Below, one piece after another: positions 44,070-52,576 of a DNA stretch of 64,000 nucleotides. The DNA comes from an uncultured Clostridia bacterium (GTDB lineage: Bacteria > Bacillota > Clostridia > Christensenellales > CAMQZB01). The first letter of the stretch is position 1, and each line of letters starts with the position of its first letter. The position numbers and the translations under genes are program-made. Location: positions 143,877 to 207,876 of the forward strand of contig CAMQZB010000001.1 of NCBI GenBank assembly GCA_947039455.1, written 5' to 3'. The notes under the pieces were generated by a model that did no database searches, had not been told where the DNA came from, and saw only the letters and a list, made by a program, of their open reading frames with translations.

Positions 44070-44597
44070 ATGAAGAAAGTGTATGTGCTACTTACAAGAA
44101 CGACTACAATGTTTTCAACTCTAATTAATTCAGTGACGAAAGATAAATATACTCACGCGTCAATTGGACTTGACAGAAATTTTGATAAACTATATAGCTT
44201 TGGACGTAGACGCAAACACTTTCCTTTACTTTGTGGATTCATTGAAGAAAATATATTTGAAGGTGTCTTTGGTGATAATTTATTTACAAATTGTGCGATT
44301 TATTCAATAGATGTAACAGATGAATGTTATGAAAAACTGTCAAATAAACTTGATTATATGTGCAAAAATAAGAAAAAATACAAGTATAACATCATGGGGT
44401 TGCTGAATTTTGTTTTTAATACGGATATATCCAATAGAGATAAGTACTTTTGCTCAGAGTTTGTTTCACACGTTCTTGATGAATGTGGTGCAATAAAGTT
44501 TGAAAAAACACCAAATCATATTAAGCCATCTAATTTTTGCGAAATGAGAGAATTTGAATTAGAATATGAAGGGGAATTAATTTCGTGCATTATTTAG
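44070..44597 (+). CDS. NlpC/P60-superfamily (permuted papain-like) protein
   Basis: A 175-residue protein with the permuted papain-fold layout: an early histidine in THASIGLD (about residue 29-30) and a later cysteine in YFCSEFVSHVL (about 128), the reverse order of classical NlpC/P60. Relatives include YiiX/YycO-type hydrolases acting on cell-wall or lipid amide bonds. There is no signal peptide, so the location is uncertain. It lies 15 bp after the histidine kinase and may be part of the same transcription unit. Confidence 0.72.
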   Translation: MKKVYVLLTRTTTMFSTLINSVTKDKYTHASIGLDRNFDKLYSFGRRRKHFPLLCGFIEENIFEGVFGDNLFTNCAIYSIDVTDECYEKLSNKLDYMCKNKKKYKYNIMGLLNFVFNTDISNRDKYFCSEFVSHVLDECGAIKFEKTPNHIKPSNFCEMREFELEYEGELISCII

Positions 44598-44636
44598 TAA
44601 AATATGGTATAATAGTATTTGATAAGGAGATTACTA

Positions 44637-45362
44637 ATGAAAAATGAACAAATTTTAAAAATATTGAAGATAATTATTCCTATGGTTTTGATAATGTTTA
44701 TATGTGATTTAGTATTTTCTTTCGACGCAATCACTGATCCTATAGCGGATTTAATCGAAAATGCACCTAGCAAAAAAATGATTTACTTCTTTATATGGTT
44801 GATTATGTTTGTGCAAGTTTGCTTTATTCCTGTCCCTGGATATGTTGTATTGAATGCATCACTTTATTTGAAGATAATCAATCCAAGTCTTGGAATTATT
44901 GGCATGCTTCAATCAAGTCAATTTTGGTTCTATATCCTAATAGTAATGTCCGCTTATATGCTTGGTGCAATTATTGCATATGGAATGGGACGATTGTGGG
45001 GTAAACGTGCCCTTGAATGGTGTGCTGGTTCTGATGAAGATTACGATTTATGGTGTACATTTATTAGAAATAAAGGAAAGGTACCTTATTTACTGACAAT
45101 TTTATTGCCTACATTCCCTGATGACATGCTATGTATTATCACTGGTAGCGTGAAATTTCCGTTCTGGGATTTCCTATGGATGAACTTAGTTGGACGAACA
45201 ATAGGACTTACGGCTGCAATTTTGGCTCTTGGAGCGGTTCACAATATCAGCAAAGATGGAATTCCATGGAGCGTAGTATTTACGTTCATAGGACTAATTG
45301 TTTTGATGATAGTGCATCATATTTATAATAAGAGAGTTATTAAAGAAAGAAATAGTAAATAA
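44637..45362 (+). CDS. VTT-domain (DedA/TVP38-like) membrane protein
   Basis: A 241-residue membrane protein. After an N-terminal helix comes the proline-containing re-entrant block IPVPGYVVLNASL, followed by two more helices, the LPTFPDDMLCIITGSVKFPFWDFLWMNLVGR block, and a last helix. This is the VTT superfamily, with a possible role in lipid-carrier or phospholipid movement. ATG 44637 has an AAGGAG site. An extended -10 (TGGTATAAT, 44605-44613) suggests that it also has its own promoter. It is the second VTT gene in the window. Confidence 0.82.
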   Translation: MKNEQILKILKIIIPMVLIMFICDLVFSFDAITDPIADLIENAPSKKMIYFFIWLIMFVQVCFIPVPGYVVLNASLYLKIINPSLGIIGMLQSSQFWFYILIVMSAYMLGAIIAYGMGRLWGKRALEWCAGSDEDYDLWCTFIRNKGKVPYLLTILLPTFPDDMLCIITGSVKFPFWDFLWMNLVGRTIGLTAAILALGAVHNISKDGIPWSVVFTFIGLIVLMIVHHIYNKRVIKERNSK

Positions 45363-45382
45363 ACAAACAAAATACATAATAA

Positions 45383-45417
45383 AAAAGCTAGGAAATGTAA
45401 TATTTCCTAGCTTTTAT
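45383..45417. terminator. Bidirectional terminator at the convergence point
   Basis: A 14-bp perfect stem (45383-45396 with 45402-45415) with A residues on one side and T residues on the other. It separates the last plus-strand block from the minus-strand block. Confidence 0.85.
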
Positions 45418-45435
45418 AATATTTTTTTATGTAAG

Positions 45436-46539
45436 TTATTTGATGTTGAAAATTTTTGATTTTTCGTATACAAGGAATGCGACTAAACCTAATGGATAAT
45501 TGAATATATACAAACAAGGTAATATAATTTTTGGTACATAGTCAGTTGGATCAACTAGTGAAATAGATGTTAGTAACACAACAACAAGCATAGTGGCTAG
45601 AAGCAATACGGTTACAATGATTGAGTTGTAAAACAAAGTTGAGTAAGTAATTTTTTTCTTTACTTTCAAATTTGGATTCAATACATAAATGAACAATCCA
45701 ACACCAAGTGGAATTAATGATATTAATGCTGCTACATAATAAAACACGCTATGTATAGGATTTAAAGAATTAATAACAAAATACATAATACCAGTTTCTA
45801 GTAAACAAATTGCAAAAACTGTTGCAAGTGAAGCAAAAATTAATTTGTTAATGAAGACATAGTGGTTAGTATCCAAAATTGCAGTAGCAGACGAGTAAAC
45901 TCGTACGGAAATGTTGTCAGAATTTTTAATTTTTGACTTTGCCACAATTGATGTGTCTTCAGCTATATTCTCTGGATTCTTTATTTCATTGTTTTTGTCA
46001 AGAATTTCTTCAATTTTACCTTCAGTTTGAACATCAACCTTGAAAGGTTCAGTTGTAGGCTCAGTTTTTTTAATTAACTTTCCAAGAAGTTTCTTGTAAT
46101 TTCTTGAGCTCTCACTTTCTTCTGTATTATAGATAGCAGTGGTAACGTTAGTGAAATCCATAACTTGTTGCGAAGCTGCTTGGTTAGTTGACTTGATTTT
46201 AGCAGCTTCTTCAGCTTTAACTTTTGCCTCTAACGCTCGTCTATCTTGTTCCGCAAGTTCCTCAGCAAGTCTGATTTCTTCTTCTCTTTCAAGTTCAGCT
46301 TGTAATATTTCGTCGTCAATAGCCTTTTGTTTTTTAGCTTTAGCATAGTCAGCATTCATAGATTCTTTAATTTGCTCCAAATCAACAACCTGAGGCATAC
46401 CGCTAAACAATTCGTTTTGGGCTAACTCCATTGGTGATTTTATACGGTTTTGACTAAACTGCTCGGTACTGACATCTGGAGAGTCTGATAACACTTGGCT
46501 AATCAAAGTATCCAAATTTTCAATTTTATCATTATTCAT
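45436..46539 (-). CDS. Hypothetical membrane protein with long cytoplasmic coiled coil
   Basis: A 367-residue protein I do not recognise. Residues 1-55 are polar. A highly charged stretch (about 60-120, rich in E, K, A and R) has strong coiled-coil character. A low-complexity linker follows, then four hydrophobic helices from about residue 230 to 360. There is no signal peptide or catalytic motif. It is a single-gene unit between the convergence terminator and the lexA terminator. The ATG follows AAGGAAA. A scaffold or tether at the membrane is a guess. Confidence 0.6.
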   Translation of the reverse strand: MNNDKIENLDTLISQVLSDSPDVSTEQFSQNRIKSPMELAQNELFSGMPQVVDLEQIKESMNADYAKAKKQKAIDDEILQAELEREEEIRLAEELAEQDRRALEAKVKAEEAAKIKSTNQAASQQVMDFTNVTTAIYNTEESESSRNYKKLLGKLIKKTEPTTEPFKVDVQTEGKIEEILDKNNEIKNPENIAEDTSIVAKSKIKNSDNISVRVYSSATAILDTNHYVFINKLIFASLATVFAICLLETGIMYFVINSLNPIHSVFYYVAALISLIPLGVGLFIYVLNPNLKVKKKITYSTLFYNSIIVTVLLLATMLVVVLLTSISLVDPTDYVPKIILPCLYIFNYPLGLVAFLVYEKSKIFNIK

Positions 46540-46655
46540 ACTAAAATTTCCTTCAATAGTTTTAAGATATTTTTTTATATGTATATATAATAATATAAAT
46601 CTCTTAAAAAGTCAATTATCTAATTGTAAAATAGGGAAGTTGATGATATTCAAAG

Positions 46656-46699
46656 AAAAAAGCCTAACAATCATATTAAAATGATAGTTAGGCTTTTAT
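46656..46699 (-). terminator. Rho-independent terminator after lexA
   Basis: A long stem, AAAAGCCTAAC pairing with GTTAGGCTTTT around an inner helix, about 20 bases beyond the lexA stop. Confidence 0.82.
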
Positions 46700-46718
46700 T
46701 TATTTAAAATAATAAATA

Positions 46719-47318
46719 TTAATATCTTCTAATAACTCCAACTACTTTTCCGATAATCTCACAAGAATCAACAATAATGTCGTCCATAGTGCTGTTTTCA
46801 GGGTGTAGTCTATAGAAACCGTCTTCTTTGTAGAAACGTTTAACAGTAGCAGAGTCTTCAACCATAGCAGCAACGATTTCGCCGTTTTCAGCAGTTGAAC
46901 ATTGCTGTATAACTACTTTATCACCGTTTAAGATTCCTGCATCAACCATTGAATTACCTTGAATTGTAAGCATAAAATTGCCGTCACCAAAAAGTTTTGA
47001 TGGAAGCAAGTATGATTCGTCAATGTTTTCAACTGCTGTAATAGGTTCACCAGCAGCAATTTTTCCAATACATGGAATTTCATTAAAGTCACTACGTTTC
47101 AATTTATTAGTAACCTGAAGTGCTCTAGTTATTTTTGATACTTTAACTAAATGTCCTAAGTCGCTAAGTTTTTGAATGTATTTAAACGCAGTAGCAGTTG
47201 ATTTGATAGAAAGTCCATCGCAAACGTCTCTTACTGAAGGAGAATAATCATTAGTTTCAACGAAATTTTCAATAAAAGCTTTAATTTCCATTAATAAGTC
47301 ATCTGACATTTTTCTCAT
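46719..47318 (-). CDS. lexA: LexA repressor
   Basis: A 199-residue SOS repressor. The N-terminal winged helix (SPSVRDVCDGLSIKSTATAFKYI region) is followed by the autoproteolytic domain: the Ala-Gly cleavage site at A89-G90 (IAAGEPI), the catalytic serine in QGNSMVD (S123) and the lysine in SATVKRF (K160). All parts needed for RecA-stimulated self-cleavage are present. I found no GAACnnnnGTTC-type box in the short upstream region, so the organism's SOS box may differ. Divergent from the Cys-rich gene at 47405. Confidence 0.95.
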   Translation of the reverse strand: MRKMSDDLLMEIKAFIENFVETNDYSPSVRDVCDGLSIKSTATAFKYIQKLSDLGHLVKVSKITRALQVTNKLKRSDFNEIPCIGKIAAGEPITAVENIDESYLLPSKLFGDGNFMLTIQGNSMVDAGILNGDKVVIQQCSTAENGEIVAAMVEDSATVKRFYKEDGFYRLHPENSTMDDIIVDSCEIIGKVVGVIRRY

Positions 47319-47344
47319 TTTTAAATACCTACCTGTAATTTTTC

Positions 47345-47373
47345 TTGTTTATTTTTTCTTTTTATGATAAAAT
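47345..47373 (+). promoter_or_regulatory. Promoter of the small Cys-rich gene
   Basis: A -35 TTGTTT (47345-47350), a 17-bp spacer and -10 TAAAAT (47368-47373), within the short gap shared with lexA. Confidence 0.55.
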
Positions 47374-47404
47374 ACTTCAATAAAAAAAGTTAGTGGAGTA
47401 TTTT

Positions 47405-47572
47405 ATGAATAAAAAATGTGTTCTATATGATAGAGAGTGTATAAGCTGTAATGAATGTAATATGTGCGATTTAAATCAAAAAAAAGTCTGTGATAATTGC
47501 ATGAAATGTGTTCTCGGTGATAATAATTTCACGTCAGTTAAAATTGACAGTATTGAAAAACCGCAAAAATGA
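47405..47572 (+). CDS. Small Cys-rich protein (55 residues), putative metal- or FeS-binding
   Basis: A 55-residue protein between lexA and hflX, too short for usual gene calls. It has eight cysteines: one at position 5, then pairs and clusters spelled CISCNECNMC (about 12-21) and CDNCMKC (about 29-35). The spacing is dense enough for a zinc knuckle or iron-sulfur site, though it does not match a classical 2x[4Fe-4S] ferredoxin. ATG 47405 has GGAG six bases before and a promoter upstream. The stop is 2 bases before the convergent hflX stop. I recall similar small proteins in other Clostridia, function unknown. Confidence 0.75.
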   Translation: MNKKCVLYDRECISCNECNMCDLNQKKVCDNCMKCVLGDNNFTSVKIDSIEKPQK

Positions 47573-47574
47573 TA

Positions 47575-48828
47575 TTACAAATAATCGTTTGTAATAAACT
47601 TATTATACACGTATAAATCTTCTTTGTCAATACAAATTTCGACAATTTGGTAGTTTTCATAATATTTCTCTTCAATTATGCAATCTTTTGAACGTAATTC
47701 AGAGAGAATTTTACCTTGATCGTAAGGTAACTTTAATAGAATATTAATTTTAGCGGGAAATAGTTTCTCGCTAATTTTATTTCTAAGGAAATCCAGTCCT
47801 TCACCAGTTGTGCTTGAAATGGTAAATCCGTCGGCAGCAGCAGTTGTGTCATCAACCAAATCGCATTTATTATATACTTTTACCACGTCACTTTCATATC
47901 CTAATTCTTTCAAAATTTCTAAAGTAATTTCTTGTTGACGGAAGCAATCAGGATCGCTAAAATCGCATACTAAAAGTACTAAATCACTTAGAACAACTTC
48001 TTCAAGGGTTGATTTGAATGCATTAATCAAGAAATGGGGCAAATTTCTAATGAAACCAACAGTATCAACTAAAATCACCTCATTTCCTTTTGGAAGTGTT
48101 AGAGCGCGAGTTGTAGGGTCTAGGGTTGCGAATAGTTGGTTTTGGGCGTAAACTTCTGAGTGCGTTAGCGTATTGAACAATGTGGATTTTCCAGCGTTTG
48201 TATAGCCAACAAGAGAAATGGTTTTATATTGATTTCGTTCTCTGTTTCTACGCAATTCAGTACGTCTTCCTACAACTTTCTCCAAGTCATCTTCAATTTT
48301 ATCAAGCCTTCTTTTTATGTGGCGTTGATCACTTTCTAACTGAGTTTCTCCTGGACCGCGAGTACCAATTCCGCCACCTTGACGAGAAAGTGAAATTCCT
48401 TTTCCACGTAAATTATTGTACTTGTGTTTCAATTGAGCAAGCTCTACTTGAAGTTTTCCTTCTGAAGTTTTTGCGCGTAGTGCGAAGATATCTAATATCA
48501 AAACGGTACGATCGATTACAGGAATACCAAGAATGGCCGTGATGTTATTTATTTGAGACGCTGATAACTCAATGTCAAAAATAGCTATATCGATTTCATT
48601 TTCGTCGATTATAGCCTTAATCTCTATTAATTTTCCGCGACCAATACATAATTGTGGATCAACAGACTTTCTGTTTTGAATTACGCAATCAAAAAGTTCG
48701 CCACCTGCAGTTTTTAATAACTCGCAAAGTTCAAGCATTGAAGTGGCAGCTTCGCCATTTTGTTTAGTGTCTATGCCAATTAGGTAGGCTTTTTCCCTTT
48801 CGGAGTGGTTAGTATATAATTCAGTCAT
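47575..48828 (-). CDS. hflX: GTPase HflX
   Basis: A 417-residue ribosome-binding GTPase that splits stalled or hibernating 70S ribosomes. The N-terminal domain carries the glycine-rich RQGGGIGTRGPGETQLE block. The G domain has GYTNAGKST (G1), the switch threonine region DPTTRAL, and DTVGFIR (G3); YNKCDLV (G4) follows. Its ATG overlaps the last 8 bases of the recombinase gene upstream, so the pair is co-transcribed. Confidence 0.95.
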   Translation of the reverse strand: MTELYTNHSEREKAYLIGIDTKQNGEAATSMLELCELLKTAGGELFDCVIQNRKSVDPQLCIGRGKLIEIKAIIDENEIDIAIFDIELSASQINNITAILGIPVIDRTVLILDIFALRAKTSEGKLQVELAQLKHKYNNLRGKGISLSRQGGGIGTRGPGETQLESDQRHIKRRLDKIEDDLEKVVGRRTELRRNRERNQYKTISLVGYTNAGKSTLFNTLTHSEVYAQNQLFATLDPTTRALTLPKGNEVILVDTVGFIRNLPHFLINAFKSTLEEVVLSDLVLLVCDFSDPDCFRQQEITLEILKELGYESDVVKVYNKCDLVDDTTAAADGFTISSTTGEGLDFLRNKISEKLFPAKINILLKLPYDQGKILSELRSKDCIIEEKYYENYQIVEICIDKEDLYVYNKFITNDYL

Positions 48829-49894
48829 TGTTATTTGTTTCCTTATCTCTTAATTGAACTTTATTGGCAGCATTGCGACGAATATCGTCACTAATAGCAG
48901 CGTAATGTTTCTTAGTAGTGTTAATGTCTTTATGTCCTAAAATATCGGCGACAACGTAAATATCTTGTGTTTCCCTATATAAATTGGTGCCGTAAGTGCT
49001 TCGAAGTTTGTGTGGGGATATTTTCTTTAAAGGGGATGCTATAGCGCTGTATTTTTGAACAAGATTTTGAACAGCACGAATGCTTAACCTGCTTTTTTGC
49101 AAAGACAAAAATAGGGCATTAGCGTCTTTGATGTTGTTATCAACTAACTCAAGTGATTTGCGTTCATCAATATATTTTCTAAGAGCATTAGAAACTTCCT
49201 CAGAAAAATAAAGAATAGTGCGGTTACCACCTTTTCTAGTTACGATAAAACTACAAGTGTCAAAGTCAACATCGGTGATATCCAATCCAACAAGTTCGCT
49301 AACACGGATTCCAGTACCTAAAAACAAGGTTAATATAGCTAAATCACGAAGTTTAGTGTGTTTGTTAAAGGATTTCGCACGACCTTGTAATTGATCACCA
49401 TTTTCAACAGCGTCTAAAATTTTAACAACTTCATCAACTTCTAGTCGAATAATTTCCTTGTCATGGATTTTAGGCATTTGCACTTTAGCTGAAATATTTG
49501 CATCTAATTGCCCCTTATTAAAGTAATACTTAAAGAAACTTCTGATTGATGCTAACTTACGTGCCTTGCCAGTTTCGTTATTAAATAGTGTTTTTCCTTC
49601 TGAAGACGTATAACATGATATGTGGCTCAAGAAATTTTCGATATCGTCAACAGTAACTTTCTCTAATGATGTTACTCCAAAACTGTTGTATTTCAATCCA
49701 CGGAATGTTTCGCATTCAGTAGTTAGGTATTCGAAAAACAATCTTAAATCATATGCGTAGTTAAGCCTAGTTAGAGTAGATGTTGTATTTTGTATTCCAG
49801 TAAAAAAGCTGAAGCAAAAAATAGGCAGTGTTACTAATATGCCTTTTAACTTTTCAGTATTCTCAATTTCAATTTTCTTGTAATATTCATTCAT
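48821..49894 (-). CDS. XerS-like tyrosine recombinase
   Basis: A 357-residue tyrosine recombinase. The catalytic set is complete: R197 in GTGIRVSEL, K221 in TRKGG, H295/R298 in HKLRST, H321 in LGHKD and the nucleophile Y331 in KKHYA. It is longer than XerC/XerD (about 300). Its size and central segments (LRDLAILTL, NIKDANALFLS) resemble XerS, the single recombinase that resolves chromosome dimers at difSL in streptococci. A perfect inverted repeat lies 42 bp before the start codon. XerC-like or integrase-like alternatives are not excluded. The stop overlaps hflX. Confidence 0.85.
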   Translation of the reverse strand: MNEYYKKIEIENTEKLKGILVTLPIFCFSFFTGIQNTTSTLTRLNYAYDLRLFFEYLTTECETFRGLKYNSFGVTSLEKVTVDDIENFLSHISCYTSSEGKTLFNNETGKARKLASIRSFFKYYFNKGQLDANISAKVQMPKIHDKEIIRLEVDEVVKILDAVENGDQLQGRAKSFNKHTKLRDLAILTLFLGTGIRVSELVGLDITDVDFDTCSFIVTRKGGNRTILYFSEEVSNALRKYIDERKSLELVDNNIKDANALFLSLQKSRLSIRAVQNLVQKYSAIASPLKKISPHKLRSTYGTNLYRETQDIYVVADILGHKDINTTKKHYAAISDDIRRNAANKVQLRDKETNNND

Positions 49895-49936
49895 TAGTTT
49901 TATCCTTATACGTAAAGTAGTATATTTGACCTTGCG

Positions 49937-49974
49937 TTAACTATGCGTAAAAGACAAGTTTTACGCATAGTTAA
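49937..49974. other. Perfect 16-6-16 inverted repeat upstream of the recombinase gene, candidate dif-like site
   Basis: The arms 49937-49952 and 49959-49974 are perfect inverted repeats of each other around the 6-bp centre GACAAG. An 11-6-11 core has the geometry of Xer recombination sites. The direct repeat GTAGTATATT flanks it at 49917-49926 and 49995-50004. There is no T run on either strand, so it is not a terminator. The rest of the gap up to the thiI stop at 50228 is AT-rich and I see no gene in it. Confidence 0.5.
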
Positions 49975-50227
49975 TATGTTGTTATGTTGATTACGTAGTA
50001 TATTATGTATAGTTTACTTTGTTTTACACAGGAAACGAAGTTTTGAATATGTTTATATTCGAATCAAAATAATGCAGTATTGTAAAATATCATTATATAT
50101 TCATTAATATAAACGTCGGATTAGACGCGATTATAGCGAAATTAGGCGTTTAAGCTAATGGTTATATCAGCTAAAAGGCGTATGTTATGTTTTTTTTGGC
50201 TATTTTGTGTAATTTATTACTAATTGT

Positions 50228-51379
50228 CTATAGTTTGATTGTTTCGATACTAGACATTGCTTCTTCAATTAATGCGTCAACGTCTAATTTTTCTTCTTCA
50301 CGATAAACCATTTCTTTTTTTGGTTTAATAACTGGATGTGCAGGCAAAAATACTGTGCAGCAATCTTCGTATGGTAGAATTGAAGTTTCGAAAGTTCCGA
50401 TATCTTTTGCAATTTTAATAATTTCAAGTTTATCAAATCCAATCAATGGACGGAAAACTGGCATAGATACAACTTCGTTAGTAACGTTTATGCTTTCTAT
50501 AGTTTGACTTGCAACTTGTCCTAAACTTTCGCCAGTTATAATTGCATCTGCATAGGTATTAGTTGCGATTCTTTCTGCAATTTTCATCATAAATCTACGC
50601 ATAATCGTAATCATAAATTCTTCGTTACATTTATTGTGAATTTCTTCTTGAATTTTTGTTAATGAAACAACGTTAAATGATATTTTACCTGTATAGCAAG
50701 CAATTCGTTTAGCTAGAGTGATTACTTTTTCTTTCGCTAAATCGCCTGTGTATGGATATGAATGGAAATAAACTGCTTCTAAATCTAATCCACGTTTTGC
50801 CATCATATATGAAGCAACTGGGCTGTCGATTCCACCTGACAATAAAGTTACTGCACGTCCTGAACAACCTGTAGGAAGTCCGCCTGAGCACATGATGATT
50901 TTTTCGAATATATAAGTCTTACCATTATCACGTACATCTACATTGATAATGTGGTCAGGCTCTCTTACGTTAACTGTTAAATGTGAAAATTTTTCTAAAA
51001 CATCTCCGCCAAGTTCTCTTGAAATTTCCATAGATGTCATTGGAAATGTTTTAATGGCACGATTTGATACTATTTTGAATGTTCCGTTGAAGTCGATCAT
51101 GTTAAGAACTGTTTCTTTGATAACTTCATAATTGGATTCTACAATATATGCAGAACTTAATGAGTGTACTCCAAATACTCTTTTGATTCTTTCAATCAAT
51201 TCAAATTCGTCGTTTATATTGTAGTCTTCAACAACATAGCGACCTCTAGTTCTTGAAACTTTACATTCAATTCCACTTACTGATTTTCTTAGATTTTTCA
51301 AAAGCATATTTTCAAAAAACTTTATATTTTTGCCTTTCAGATGTATTTCTGAATATCTTACTATTAATGATTTTTCCAT
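50228..51379 (-). CDS. thiI: tRNA 4-thiouridine synthase ThiI
   Basis: A 383-residue sulfurtransferase that makes 4-thiouridine at tRNA position 8. The order is an N-terminal ferredoxin-like domain, a THUMP domain (about 65-165), then an adenylating PP-loop domain with LLSGGIDSPVASY. There is no C-terminal rhodanese domain, as in the shorter Firmicute form, so sulfur presumably comes straight from the neighbouring cysteine desulfurase. The ATG follows AGGAGT. Confidence 0.93.
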   Translation of the reverse strand: MEKSLIVRYSEIHLKGKNIKFFENMLLKNLRKSVSGIECKVSRTRGRYVVEDYNINDEFELIERIKRVFGVHSLSSAYIVESNYEVIKETVLNMIDFNGTFKIVSNRAIKTFPMTSMEISRELGGDVLEKFSHLTVNVREPDHIINVDVRDNGKTYIFEKIIMCSGGLPTGCSGRAVTLLSGGIDSPVASYMMAKRGLDLEAVYFHSYPYTGDLAKEKVITLAKRIACYTGKISFNVVSLTKIQEEIHNKCNEEFMITIMRRFMMKIAERIATNTYADAIITGESLGQVASQTIESINVTNEVVSMPVFRPLIGFDKLEIIKIAKDIGTFETSILPYEDCCTVFLPAHPVIKPKKEMVYREEEKLDVDALIEEAMSSIETIKL

Positions 51380-51439
51380 TGTTACTCCTATAATGTATAT
51401 GTAATATGTTGTATTTATTCGTATAATAAATATTATGTG

Positions 51440-52576
51440 CTATTTAATGCGGATTTTTGACCTTAATGACGAAATTAATTGTACTATGCACTTGCAAAAT
51501 TCATTTATTTCATTAATGGTATTAAACATACCAAAACTAATTCGAATTGTCCCACTACTTGTAACTTTCATAGCTTTTAGAGCTCTTGGTGTTGAATCTT
51601 TAGTTGAACAAGCTGATCCACGACCGATAAAGATGCCTTCTGACTCTAGCAAGTGTAAAAGGATTTCGCCTCTAATACCATCGATACTAATTGACATTAT
51701 ATGTGGACTGGATATTTCAATATCGGTATTAATTTTTACGCCATCTAAGGGTTCAAGGTTTGAAATAATAGTTTCTTGGAAGGTCTTGAATCTAGTAATA
51801 ATTTCGGTACGTTCTGTTTTCCATAGTTTACAAGCCTCACCAAATGCGATAATTCCAGCAGTGTTTTCAGTACCTGAACGAAGTCCACGCTCTTGCCCAC
51901 CACCTAATGCAAATGATTTAAGTTTGTTGGGAAATTTAACGTAAATTGCTCCAACACCTTTTGGTCCATTGATTTTGTGAGATGACATACTATATAAGTC
52001 AACATCAGTTGATTTTATATTGAAATCAAGTTTGCCTAAGGCTTGCACTCCATCGCTGTGAAATATTGCGTTTTTATTGCTGTCTTTCAATAATTTAGAA
52101 AGGTAAGCTATGTCGTTTACTCCACCCGTAACGTTGTTTACGTGCATAATTGATGCAAAGCCTACAGAATTGTTCTCTATTACTGCTTTAAATGAATCTA
52201 GGTTAATAGTTCCGTCTGCATTGCATGGAATAAATTCTACGTCAAATCCTTTTTGTTTAAGATCAAGTAAACAGTTGTAAACAGCGGAATGTTCGCACTG
52301 TCCACATATGATTTTTCCGATAGATTTATTTGAACAAGTCCCAAATACTGCTAGATTATCGCTTTCAGTACCACCACTTGTGAAAAATATTTTCTCACTG
52401 TCGGCATAAATACTCATTGCTACTTGTTTTCTAGCGTCTTCAATAGCTTTTTTTACCGTTATCGCACCAGAATACACTGCTGAGGGGTTGAAATATTGTT
52501 GGCTGTAGAATTTGTTGATTAGTTCTAAAGAGCTATCACATATCTTAGTTGTTGCCGCATTGTCTAAATAAATCAT
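51440..52576 (-). CDS. Cysteine desulfurase (NifS/IscS-like, ThiI partner)
   Basis: A 378-residue PLP enzyme that removes sulfur from cysteine as a persulfide. The PLP lysine lies in MSSHKINGPKG, and the active-site cysteine is in GRGSACSTKD. Gene order thiI-desulfurase is typical of the NifZ-type desulfurase serving ThiI in Firmicutes, so tRNA thiolation is its likely main job. The ATG overlaps the mutS2 stop by 4 bases (ATGA). Confidence 0.92.
   Translation of the reverse strand: MIYLDNAATTKICDSSLELINKFYSQQYFNPSAVYSGAITVKKAIEDARKQVAMSIYADSEKIFFTSGGTESDNLAVFGTCSNKSIGKIICGQCEHSAVYNCLLDLKQKGFDVEFIPCNADGTINLDSFKAVIENNSVGFASIMHVNNVTGGVNDIAYLSKLLKDSNKNAIFHSDGVQALGKLDFNIKSTDVDLYSMSSHKINGPKGVGAIYVKFPNKLKSFALGGGQERGLRSGTENTAGIIAFGEACKLWKTERTEIITRFKTFQETIISNLEPLDGVKINTDIEISSPHIMSISIDGIRGEILLHLLESEGIFIGRGSACSTKDSTPRALKAMKVTSSGTIRISFGMFNTINEINEFCKCIVQLISSLRSKIRIK

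Noticed and set aside
47319-47404. SOS box at lexA
   Set aside because: No GAACnnnnGTTC or similar palindrome is visible in the lexA-Cys-rich gap.
51435-51944. 169-codon plus-strand frame
   Set aside because: Antisense to the cysteine desulfurase, which carries all catalytic motifs.
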